In this document: positions 52,511 through 61,576 of the stretch, piece after piece | How positions within the stretch are numbered: position 1 is the first letter of the stretch | How the letters are laid out: every line of letters begins with the position of its first letter | Origin: Lichenicoccus sp965276875 | GTDB lineage: Bacteria > Pseudomonadota > Alphaproteobacteria > Acetobacterales > Acetobacteraceae | NCBI RefSeq assembly: GCF_965276875.1 | Contig: NZ_OZ255701.1 | Span: forward strand, 496,001 to 560,000 | DNA: 64,000 nucleotides | Direction of reading: 5' to 3' | The notes under the pieces: model-generated | What the model was told of the DNA's origin: nothing | Database searches by the model: none | What the model saw: the letters and a program-made list of their open reading frames with translations, nothing else | Position numbers and translations under genes: made by a program

Positions 52511-52933
52511 TCAATGGATGAGCGGCAAAATGGCCCGGATGCGGGGAAGGCGCGCGTAGAGGCCGCCCCATGTCATCGCGCCCAGAAGCAGGGAGAAGAT
52601 TTCCGGCGGCGAGCCCAATTCACCAATGCGGACATGGGCGCAGATGGCACCCCCCAAAAAGCCCGTCACCAGGATCGCGCCAAGGACGGCGGTGGCTGGG
52701 ATGGCGTAGAGGATGGCGCAGGCGAGTATGATCGGACCCACGACACGGGTCAGGTCCATCGCGAACCCGGTTTCCCGCAACATGCCCGCGATCTGTGCCG
52801 GCGCGAAAAGCTGAATAGTGCCGTCTGCCACCAAAGCGATAACGACAAACGCGCTCATTATCCGGCCGGCCCACAGGGCGCGATGCAAGCTCATGGTCTG
52901 AGGCACTTGATGAAGCTTCATGGTTTCGGACAC
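52511..52933 (-). CDS. DoxX-like four-helix membrane protein
   Basis: A 140-residue protein with four hydrophobic helices and the DoxX-like pattern: AGRIMSAFVVIALVADGTIQLF, then RVVGPIILACAILYAIPATA and AVLGAILVTGFLGGAICAHVR. The family is linked to respiration or redox adaptation, without a defined activity. Transcribed with the NmrA gene (45 bases apart). Confidence 0.8.
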   Translation of the reverse strand: MSETMKLHQVPQTMSLHRALWAGRIMSAFVVIALVADGTIQLFAPAQIAGMLRETGFAMDLTRVVGPIILACAILYAIPATAVLGAILVTGFLGGAICAHVRIGELGSPPEIFSLLLGAMTWGGLYARLPRIRAILPLIH

Positions 52934-52976
52934 TTGTCATTCTCCGAAGGGGCTACCTGATTTCGGGCTTACTGTG

Positions 52977-53019
52977 CCTAATAGGTATGATAAACACCGA
53001 CAAAAGGAACAGACTGTTC
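52977..53019. promoter_or_regulatory. Two dyads in the DoxX-lysR divergent region
   Basis: CCTA-A-TAGG (52977-52985) sits in a T-N11-A context (TGCCTAATAGGTA), the classical LysR box. GAACAG-A-CTGTTC (53007-53019) is a second perfect inverted repeat 31 bases before the LysR start. Together they fit recognition and activation sites of the divergent regulator. Confidence 0.5.
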
Positions 53020-53050
53020 TCTCTGTGGTGAACAATTCCGAGGCACGAAG

Positions 53051-53956
53051 ATGCAGAATCTCGAACCCATCCGCATCTTCATGACGGTAGCGGAAATGGG
53101 CAGCTTCACCCGCGCGGCCGATAGCCTGGGCATCCAAAAGGGGAGGGCCTCAACGGCGGTCCGCAAGCTGGAAGCAGATGTCGGTGTCAGGCTCCTGCAC
53201 CGAACGACGCGCAACGTGCAACTGACCGAGGACGGACGCGCATTTCATGCCCGCGCCCGCGATCTGCTTGCTGAAGTCGATGACCTGCACGCGATGTTCG
53301 CAGGCGATCACGTGACACTCCGCGGGCGCCTACGGGTCGATCTTCCGACCGAGGTGGCGCGCACAACGATCGTGCCGGCCTTGCCGGGTTTTATGACGAC
53401 TCACCCAGAGTTGGAGTTGGAGGTGTCGAGCACGGATCGGCAAGTCGATCTGGTGCAAGAGGGGTTTGACTGCGTATTGCGGCTTGGCCCCATACGGGAC
53501 GAGACGTTGATTGCCCGCCCGCTGGGCCTGTTGCGCATGGTCAACGCTGCCAGTCCCGCCTATCTGGCGCGCCATGGAGTCCCTCGATCGCTGCAAGATC
53601 TCCTTCGCCAGGAACATCGGACAATTCATTTTTCGACGTTGCTGGGTGCCCGACCCATTGGATGGGAATATCCGCACGGCGACAGCTACGCGACGCTTCA
53701 GTTGCCGGGTGCGCTACACGTCAACAGCGCGCAGACCTACGACGCCGCTGCCCTCGCCGGCCTTGGCGTGATTCAGGCGCCGCTCCTGGGGATTGGCCAA
53801 TACTTGCAGCGTGGATCGCTTGTGGAGATCCTACCCGATTTTCGTCGCCGGGCGCTCGCCGTGTCCCTCGTCGTAGCACATCGGAGCAATCTGTCGCGCC
53901 GAGTTCGCGCATTCATGAAATGGATCGAAGTCGTACTGACGCCGTATCTGGAATAG
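53051..53956 (+). CDS. LysR-family transcriptional regulator
   Basis: A 301-residue LysR regulator of the CrgA/YafC-like group. It begins MQNLEPIRIFMTVAEMGSFT, the HTH continuing into QKGRASTAVRKLE and LLHRTTRNVQLTEDG. The effector domain runs from about 85 to 290. Divergent from the doxX-nmrA pair, which it probably controls; the signal is unknown, although relatives often respond to electrophiles or quinones. Confidence 0.9.
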   Translation: MQNLEPIRIFMTVAEMGSFTRAADSLGIQKGRASTAVRKLEADVGVRLLHRTTRNVQLTEDGRAFHARARDLLAEVDDLHAMFAGDHVTLRGRLRVDLPTEVARTTIVPALPGFMTTHPELELEVSSTDRQVDLVQEGFDCVLRLGPIRDETLIARPLGLLRMVNAASPAYLARHGVPRSLQDLLRQEHRTIHFSTLLGARPIGWEYPHGDSYATLQLPGALHVNSAQTYDAAALAGLGVIQAPLLGIGQYLQRGSLVEILPDFRRRALAVSLVVAHRSNLSRRVRAFMKWIEVVLTPYLE

Positions 53957-54026
53957 CGAGACGAACACCTTCGTCCAACCCTTGAAATCAACATTGTGAA
54001 GTTATGTCTGCCGGTCGGCTTCGCCT

Positions 54027-54070
54027 TCGCGCATTTCGATCACGACCCAGCCGGCGTAGTTGGCGGCGTC
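54027..54070. repeat. Stray copy of the isomerase gene 3' end (copy A)
   Basis: These 44 bases match 54238-54281, inside the isomerase gene, at 43 positions. Read on the minus strand with its flank it encodes DAANYAGWVVIEMREGEA, then DRQT and a stop, an alternative C-terminus to the one now used by the gene. It is probably the remnant of the original or a duplicated gene end. Confidence 0.75.
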
Positions 54071-54082
54071 GTGTCACTTCTA

Positions 54083-54156
54083 AATTGGGGTCTGGGGCCG
54101 TCGTGTGGAGCACGCCTTCGCGTGACGCCCCAGCGGGTCAAGGGCGGAGCCCTTGC
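54083..54156 (+). repeat. Dispersed hairpin repeat element, copy 3
   Basis: About 74 bases closely matching the element at 15191-15269: AATTGGGGTCTG at the left, the TCGTGTGGAGCACG and CTTCGCGTGACG centre, and AGCGGGTCAAGGGC with GCCCTTG at the right. Its right end lies inside the isomerase gene and supplies the last residues (QGLRP) and the stop codon. Confidence 0.75.
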
Positions 54157-54986
54157 GCTTTCCCTCCCGCGTAGTGGGAGCGCGCGTATGCAACGGCGGT
54201 GGTGATCGCATCCAGGCCATCGTCGGGGCTTTCGACCTCGCGCATTTCGATCACGACCCAGCCGGCGTAGTTGGCTGCGTCCAGAGCGGCGCCGGCGGCG
54301 GCGTGGTTGCAGGTTGGGGTGGCGAAGGGGCCGAGTTGGGGTTCGGCCATGTGGTAGTGCTCGAGCAACGGGGCGGCGGCGGTGATGGCTTCGGTGACAT
54401 CGTCGCCCGCCAGGGTGATGCAGGCGGTGTCGAGATGGGCGCGGATATTGGGGTGGTTGGTGCGGCGGACGATTTCGATGATGTCGCTGGTGTGGTTGAG
54501 GAAGTCGGCGCCGTAGAGGGGGGGGACTGGTTCCATGCCGATGGTCAGGCCGGCGGCGGCGGCGAGGTCGCCCAGGGTGCGCAGGCGTTCGGCGGCGCGC
54601 TGCATGGCGTCGAGGGGGGAGAGTTGGCCGCGGCGGCGGCTGTTCGGGGCGCCGAAAACCGCGATCCTGGCGCCGAGGGCGTGCGCGATGCCGGCGATGC
54701 GGCGCAGGTGTTCGGCCATTGCCTTGAAGGCTTGCGCGTCGCCGAGCAGGGCGGCTTCGGGCTGGAGGTAGAAGATTGCCTGTAGTGAGCTGATGGAGAG
54801 GCCAGCCTGGTCGCAGCGTTGGCGAAATTGGACGAGGTGTGCGTCGGTGAGGTCTTCCCAGGGGGCGATGCGGGTGGGTGCCACCTCGATGCCTTTGGCG
54901 CCTAAGGCGGCTACGTGATCGAGGATGGCGGGCTCGGCGCGGGCTGGCCAGGCCAGGTTGGAGATACCGATCGGGCGGGGGCTCAT
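54138..54986 (-). CDS. Sugar phosphate isomerase/epimerase (xylose-isomerase-like TIM barrel)
   Basis: A 282-residue TIM-barrel protein of the AP_endonuc_2 fold. Likely metal-binding acids and histidines lie in GLTIGMEPVPP (Glu near 150), IRAHLDTACI, LEHYHMAEPQLG and VVIEMREVE. It probably interconverts a keto/aldo sugar or hydroxypyruvate-like compound. The final residues KAQGLRP are encoded by a dispersed repeat element, so the natural C-terminus has probably been replaced. Its start overlaps the stop of the upstream SDR gene (ATGA). Last gene of the five-gene minus-strand cluster. Confidence 0.85.
   Translation of the reverse strand: MSPRPIGISNLAWPARAEPAILDHVAALGAKGIEVAPTRIAPWEDLTDAHLVQFRQRCDQAGLSISSLQAIFYLQPEAALLGDAQAFKAMAEHLRRIAGIAHALGARIAVFGAPNSRRRGQLSPLDAMQRAAERLRTLGDLAAAAGLTIGMEPVPPLYGADFLNHTSDIIEIVRRTNHPNIRAHLDTACITLAGDDVTEAITAAAPLLEHYHMAEPQLGPFATPTCNHAAAGAALDAANYAGWVVIEMREVESPDDGLDAITTAVAYARSHYAGGKAQGLRP
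54238..54281. repeat. Isomerase 3'-end segment duplicated at 54027 (copy B)
   Basis: The in-gene partner of the 44-base direct repeat; offset 211 bases. The dispersed repeat element lies between the two copies. Confidence 0.75.
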
Positions 54987-55747
54987 GGGGGTGTGTTTGT
55001 CGCGACGAAGTGGGCGATCGCGTTCAGGACGGCGGTGCGGTCCATCAGGTAGGCGCCGCTGCCGCCGAGGGCCTCGGCGTGCAGGCTGTGCATGTCGTAG
55101 TGAGCTGGGGGGCTTGCTTGGATGCTGAGTTGGAGGGTGGGAAAGCAGCGGGTGCGGATTGCCTCCATTGTCAGCGGCTCGGTGGCGAGGTTGAGGTGCG
55201 TTACGGGTTGCGTGCGGGCGGTTTGCAGGTCTTGGCCCAGGCGATCGAGCGGATACCATTGGAACGCCGCGGCCGGGTTGATCAGTTCGATGCGGTTGTT
55301 GTGCATCAGGTCGTAGATCGCGTTTTTCTTCAGGCCGGAGCCGAACAGGGCTGGCAGGCGGATGATCTGGTGCAGGGGGAAGCACTCGGCGACGAAGCGT
55401 TCCAGCATAATGCGGTTGGCGCCGTAGGGATGCTGGGCCTGGGGTTCGTCGTCTTCGGTGACGGCGAGTGGCGGGTCGTAGACGTCGATGGTCGAGATCA
55501 GGGTGAAGCGATCGGCGCGGATGTGCTCCAGGTGGCGCATCAGGCTCTCGATGCGGGCGCGGTCCTCGTCGGGGTTCTGGTTGGCCCACCATTTCACTGC
55601 TGACACGCCGGCGCAGACTACCTCCTCGAAGGCTCGTCCGTCGATGCTGTCGATCGTTGCGGAGTTGAAGGTGGCAGTGAACGGGCGTTGCGCCAGCAGG
55701 TTGGAGCCGACGAAGCCGGTGTGGCCGATCAGGGCGTCGTGCGGCAT
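54983..55747 (-). CDS. NAD(P)-dependent epimerase/reductase-like SDR
   Basis: A 254-residue extended-SDR-like protein. The nucleotide-binding glycine motif is IGHTGFVGSNLL (residues 7-18), a serine-containing LISTIDVYDP follows, and the catalytic-type segment reads HPYGANRIMLE. The usual YxxxK thus appears as YGANR, with Arg in place of Lys, so activity may be altered. Length is short for an epimerase (about 310). It is 4 bases from the FAD oxidoreductase gene and overlaps the isomerase start, so the three are probably translated together. Confidence 0.82.
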   Translation of the reverse strand: MPHDALIGHTGFVGSNLLAQRPFTATFNSATIDSIDGRAFEEVVCAGVSAVKWWANQNPDEDRARIESLMRHLEHIRADRFTLISTIDVYDPPLAVTEDDEPQAQHPYGANRIMLERFVAECFPLHQIIRLPALFGSGLKKNAIYDLMHNNRIELINPAAAFQWYPLDRLGQDLQTARTQPVTHLNLATEPLTMEAIRTRCFPTLQLSIQASPPAHYDMHSLHAEALGGSGAYLMDRTAVLNAIAHFVATNTPP

Positions 55748-55751
55748 TCGC

Positions 55752-56855
55752 TCAGGATTCCTGGGTCACCAGGGTGCGGCTGGCGATGTCGTGGCGCAGC
55801 GGGCTGGTGAGGGGTGCGAAGCCGCGGGACTGCGAGGATTCGATGAAAGAGAGGATGCGCTCCATGGCAAAGAAGATGGTGTCGATCTTGCCCGACATGA
55901 CGTGAAAGATACGGCCGCGTCGGAACACCGAGCAGGAGCGGTCGTCGAAGCGGCCGACCGGCTTGGTCTTCAGCGCCAGTTGTGGTCCGACGAAGCGGAA
56001 GCTCTCCTTGAAGGTCGGCAGATAGCGCGAGACTTGCTGCTCCATCGCCGCCATCCTGGCATTCACCGTCTCGGTGTTGACGTCGTCACGTGCACGCCGC
56101 GCCTCTGCCGCGTTCTTGAACTGCCCGAGCGGCGTGTGCGGCACAGAGGACAGGGTGAAGATCGACGGGTCCTCTGTCGGATAGACCGAGCAGAGCGGGC
56201 CGTCGACGAAGGTCACCGCCGGGAACGGCAGGTCGGTCTCGTAATAGAGCAGGATGGTGGGCTCGTAGAAGAACGGCATCGGCATGCCGCAATGCTGTCC
56301 CCAGCTTGCATCGATCAGCAGGTCGTAGGCTTCGCCGTCGACGCGCACGCAGTCGGGCTCGTTCTCGATCGAGGTGACGCGGTGGCCCAGCACCAGGTTG
56401 GAGCCGAGCTGGTCGAGGAAGTAGCGGCGCGCCTGCTCGATCAGCAGCACCCGCTCGTTGGTCAGCATCATGCCGGCGACCTCGCGAATCGGCACCGAGG
56501 TGTCGGCGGTCTCGCGGAACTCGATGCCGGTCGAGGTCATGATCAGCCGGTAGGTGGCGAAATCGATCAGGCTTTCGGTGCGCGGGACCGCGTAGATGTT
56601 TTCCTCGACGCCGCGGCTAAGATACGGGTAGCGCTCCATGAAGCGCATGAAACCGTCGCGCGACTGCACGCGAGTGCCGTGATGGCGCGGGTAGTGGAAG
56701 CCCAGATGCAGGCGGAACTGGTTGTTGCCGGAGGCTTCATGCAGCGGCCGGTGATGCTGCTCGAAGACGGTGACGTCGAAGCCGAGCGTCTTCAGCGATG
56801 AGCCGAGGTGACAGCCGTACCAGCCGGCGCCGACGATCGCGACTTTGGAGACCAT
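55752..56855 (-). CDS. FAD-dependent oxidoreductase (DAO-like)
   Basis: A 367-residue flavoprotein, starting at ATG 56855 (MVSKVAIVGAG; a TTG two codons earlier is less likely). The FAD Rossmann motif VAIVGAGWYGCHLG is followed by an acid at the end of strand two (VTVFEQ). A second FAD part is near DLLIDASWGQH. It resembles sugar/amine oxidoreductases of the D-amino-acid oxidase superfamily and proteins in nucleotide-sugar clusters. No signal peptide. The neighbours suggest it oxidises a carbohydrate intermediate. Confidence 0.8.
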   Translation of the reverse strand: MVSKVAIVGAGWYGCHLGSSLKTLGFDVTVFEQHHRPLHEASGNNQFRLHLGFHYPRHHGTRVQSRDGFMRFMERYPYLSRGVEENIYAVPRTESLIDFATYRLIMTSTGIEFRETADTSVPIREVAGMMLTNERVLLIEQARRYFLDQLGSNLVLGHRVTSIENEPDCVRVDGEAYDLLIDASWGQHCGMPMPFFYEPTILLYYETDLPFPAVTFVDGPLCSVYPTEDPSIFTLSSVPHTPLGQFKNAAEARRARDDVNTETVNARMAAMEQQVSRYLPTFKESFRFVGPQLALKTKPVGRFDDRSCSVFRRGRIFHVMSGKIDTIFFAMERILSFIESSQSRGFAPLTSPLRHDIASRTLVTQES

Positions 56856-56915
56856 GAGCAACCGTCCAACGTTACATCGTCAATATAACGCAAATTTGCT
56901 CAAGGAAGGGAAGCT

Positions 56916-58910
56916 CTATCCGCGGCTTGCCATCACCTCGCGCAGCAGGCCGTGGAACTGCTCGATGATCCGGGCATGATCGACCCGGAAATTCGAGAAG
57001 AACGGGTTGCCCGGCGAGACCGGCACCAGGCGTGGTGCGGCTGGTTCGTCGATGATGGCGGTAGGGTCGGCGAACAACAGCGTCGAGGGCTGCTCCATGT
57101 ATTTCGGCGAGTCGTAGATGTGCAGGTCGTCGCGGTGCTGCAGGTTGGCGCGCGAGCTGACCACCAGGCCGGGCTTGTTGCAGACCCAGCGGAACTTGGC
57201 GAGGCTCGCCCCCCAGACCGAGAGGAAGCAGTCGCACTGCATCGCCCAGGCCAGGCTGCTGGCAACCGGGGCGCCCAGGGTGTCGAGCAGGGTCACGGGC
57301 AGGCCAGATGTCTCGGCGCGCAGATAGGCCGCGATCTCGCGCTCGATGTCGAGCGGCGAACGCTTGGCAAGGCCCTCGCCGTGGCTCTGGATCACGTTCT
57401 CGGATGCAGACCGCACGTTATGGCCGTCGATGATGATGATCGCACCCGACCAGAGCGTCGCGGTCGCGCGGATCACCTCGCGCATGAAGTCGGCAAGGTC
57501 GATGAGCGTGCGGTTCTCGACCCGCAGCCCGAGCACGATGATCGGTGCGCCGCCGGTGCGCGCCGTGTGCGCCTGGGCGCGTATGGCGGCGAACACCGGA
57601 TCCATGCCGGTGACCCGCTGCACCCTGCGGCGCAGCTCGGCGGAGACGCGCTCGCGGGTGACGCGGACCGCGCAGATGCCCTCTCGGTAGAGATAGGGCA
57701 TCACCGCGCTGGGGTGGTCGAGGTCACGGACGATGCGGCCGCGCAGTTCGGGAAACAGCGCCTCGATGCTGCCCCACAGCTCGATGCCGTGACGGGCGCC
57801 GGGGATGATCCAGTGCGGGATCTGCTCGCCCTGGGCGGCGGTCAGCAGATACTCGATACCCGACAGCTCGTTCCAGAGCTGATGGCCCAGATGCGTCCCC
57901 GGCTGGCCGCGCATGACACTGGCGATGCGGGAGGCGCCGCGCACCCAGTACGGCACCAGCAGCGGGCCGTTCAGCGCCGCCTGGTTGATGAACCAACGCG
58001 CGAGGTTGGGCGGGAAATACACCTCCAGCAAATGCTTGCAGCGGGCGTCGCGGGCCACCAGCAGGTCGAGCTGCGGGACATAGATGCCGAGCGGCTTGCA
58101 GTAATGGTCGGCGGCGATGACGTAGAAGACGAGGCCGCAGGCAGGGTCGGCGAAGCGGTAGGCGAAGCGGAAATCGTCGAAATAGATGCAGCCCTGGCAG
58201 CGAAGCGGGCGGCCGTCCACGGGGCTGGGCCAGGACAGCATGCCGTCGGAGGTCGCGGCGACCACGCGGTCCTCGAGGTTGGTCGCGAGCCCCGCCTGGA
58301 TTTGCGACCGCGCCAGCAGCACCGGGGCGGCACCGAACGGGCTGGAGAACGCGGTGTTCTGGGCGATGTCCGCGGCAAGCACGATGCGCGGTGCCGGCAG
58401 CATCAAATCACCGCAGGATTCCGCGATCGCCGTGCGCAACACGTCGTTGACCTGACCGAAGGCCTGCGCCTCGCGGGTCAACACCGGCATCGGGCGCAGC
58501 AGAATGTCCACCGCCATGCGGCGCAGCATCGGGGCGGCGTGCTGTAGCAACGCCTGCGCCTGTGCCGGGCTCAGATCGGCGAGCTTGTCGCCGAGCCGGC
58601 ACAGGTCGGCATCGAGCAGCCAGGCCGCGCGGGTCCCCTCACTGCCGCGGAACTCCAGGATCAGGGTCGGGGCAAGGCCGGCATACAGCAGGTGCGCCGA
58701 CCAGCCTGGCACGAAGCTCTCGAAGGTTTTGCCGGGGGCGCTGAGCAGCGGCGCCAGACGGTCCTCGCCGAGACGCAGATAGATGACGCCGTCGCGACGG
58801 ACCACCGGCTCGGGGGTCAGGACGGGCAAAGCTTCGATCATGGACGGCGGTCCGGACGACATGGTCGAGGCATGACCGGCGGCGTTTGCAGAGTCAAACG
58901 GCAGCGACAT
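56916..58910 (-). CDS. Large protein of unknown function, possible GT61-like glycosyltransferase
   Basis: A 664-residue cytoplasmic-looking protein without membrane helices. The N-terminal 230 residues resemble nothing known to me. A Cys-rich spot RCQGCIYFDD occurs near residue 235. The C-terminal part has GAPIIVLGLRVENR, IIIIDGHN (Asp-Gly-His) and LSVWGASLAKFRW. The last two resemble GT61-like glycosyltransferase ends (nucleotide-sugar site followed by GAGLAN-type loop), but not closely. It lies 60 bases upstream of the oxidoreductase gene. It may be a founding member of a glycan-modifying family. Confidence 0.6.
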   Translation of the reverse strand: MSLPFDSANAAGHASTMSSGPPSMIEALPVLTPEPVVRRDGVIYLRLGEDRLAPLLSAPGKTFESFVPGWSAHLLYAGLAPTLILEFRGSEGTRAAWLLDADLCRLGDKLADLSPAQAQALLQHAAPMLRRMAVDILLRPMPVLTREAQAFGQVNDVLRTAIAESCGDLMLPAPRIVLAADIAQNTAFSSPFGAAPVLLARSQIQAGLATNLEDRVVAATSDGMLSWPSPVDGRPLRCQGCIYFDDFRFAYRFADPACGLVFYVIAADHYCKPLGIYVPQLDLLVARDARCKHLLEVYFPPNLARWFINQAALNGPLLVPYWVRGASRIASVMRGQPGTHLGHQLWNELSGIEYLLTAAQGEQIPHWIIPGARHGIELWGSIEALFPELRGRIVRDLDHPSAVMPYLYREGICAVRVTRERVSAELRRRVQRVTGMDPVFAAIRAQAHTARTGGAPIIVLGLRVENRTLIDLADFMREVIRATATLWSGAIIIIDGHNVRSASENVIQSHGEGLAKRSPLDIEREIAAYLRAETSGLPVTLLDTLGAPVASSLAWAMQCDCFLSVWGASLAKFRWVCNKPGLVVSSRANLQHRDDLHIYDSPKYMEQPSTLLFADPTAIIDEPAAPRLVPVSPGNPFFSNFRVDHARIIEQFHGLLREVMASRG

Positions 58911-58922
58911 CGAACCCCGGAG

Positions 58923-59549
58923 TCAGGCGCGCAGAGCGTCAGGAATCGGCAGCCCGAGAGAATCCGGGATGTTCCACAGCTCGCGCACGGTGCGGATCGG
59001 CTTGAAACCGGCGCGCAGGTAGCTGCCGAGTGCCCGTGGGTGGTCGGCGGTGCAGGTGTTGACGCGGATGCCGAGGCCGGGACGCGGCAGCACCCGCGAC
59101 CAGGCCTGGTCGATCGCGGCGCGCAGAAACGCCTGGCCCACGCCCTTGCCGACGAGATGCGGCAGCAGGCCGAAATAGCTGATATTGACCTCGCCGCCGT
59201 GGCGGGAATCGAGCTCAAAGAAGCCACCTGGGGCGCCGTCACGATACAGCACGTGCAGACTGATGTGTGAGTCGGTAAGCAGGGCCGCCAGTTCGGCGTC
59301 GGTCGCCACCCGGCGCAGCCACCAGCAATAATCGTGGCCCACGGTGCCATACAGATAGCGGTAGAAGCCGACGGTAGGCGCCGTCAGATGCGAGATCCCG
59401 TCCCCAGGTGCGAAGCCGGGCGCCGGCTCGACAGGCCGGCGCCCCATGCGCAGGAAGGTGACGTCGACCGCGATACGGGTGTGATCGGCGGCCACTGATG
59501 ACGCCGCTTGCCGCCAGACAGGCGCGCCCTGCCATATCTGCTGCACCAT
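58923..59549 (-). CDS. GNAT family N-acetyltransferase
   Basis: A 208-residue acetyltransferase. The acetyl-CoA-binding strand and loop are NISYFGLLPHLVGKGVGQAF (about residues 122-141, loop GKGVG). It then has TCTADHPRALGSYLRAGF, as in sugar/amine GNATs. Located 12 bases upstream of the unknown large gene, it could acetylate an amino sugar of the same pathway. ATG 59549 start; 32 bases downstream of rpoD but probably a separate unit with the following genes. Confidence 0.83.
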   Translation of the reverse strand: MVQQIWQGAPVWRQAASSVAADHTRIAVDVTFLRMGRRPVEPAPGFAPGDGISHLTAPTVGFYRYLYGTVGHDYCWWLRRVATDAELAALLTDSHISLHVLYRDGAPGGFFELDSRHGGEVNISYFGLLPHLVGKGVGQAFLRAAIDQAWSRVLPRPGLGIRVNTCTADHPRALGSYLRAGFKPIRTVRELWNIPDSLGLPIPDALRA

Positions 59550-59581
59550 CTCGCTCCCCCGACCGCCTCGATCCCTGAAAC

Positions 59582-61525
<1,944 letters not shown>

Positions 61526-61576
61526 CTACTCAACTCCACTCAACAGGACACGCATACAAACTTAACTTCAGTCGTC

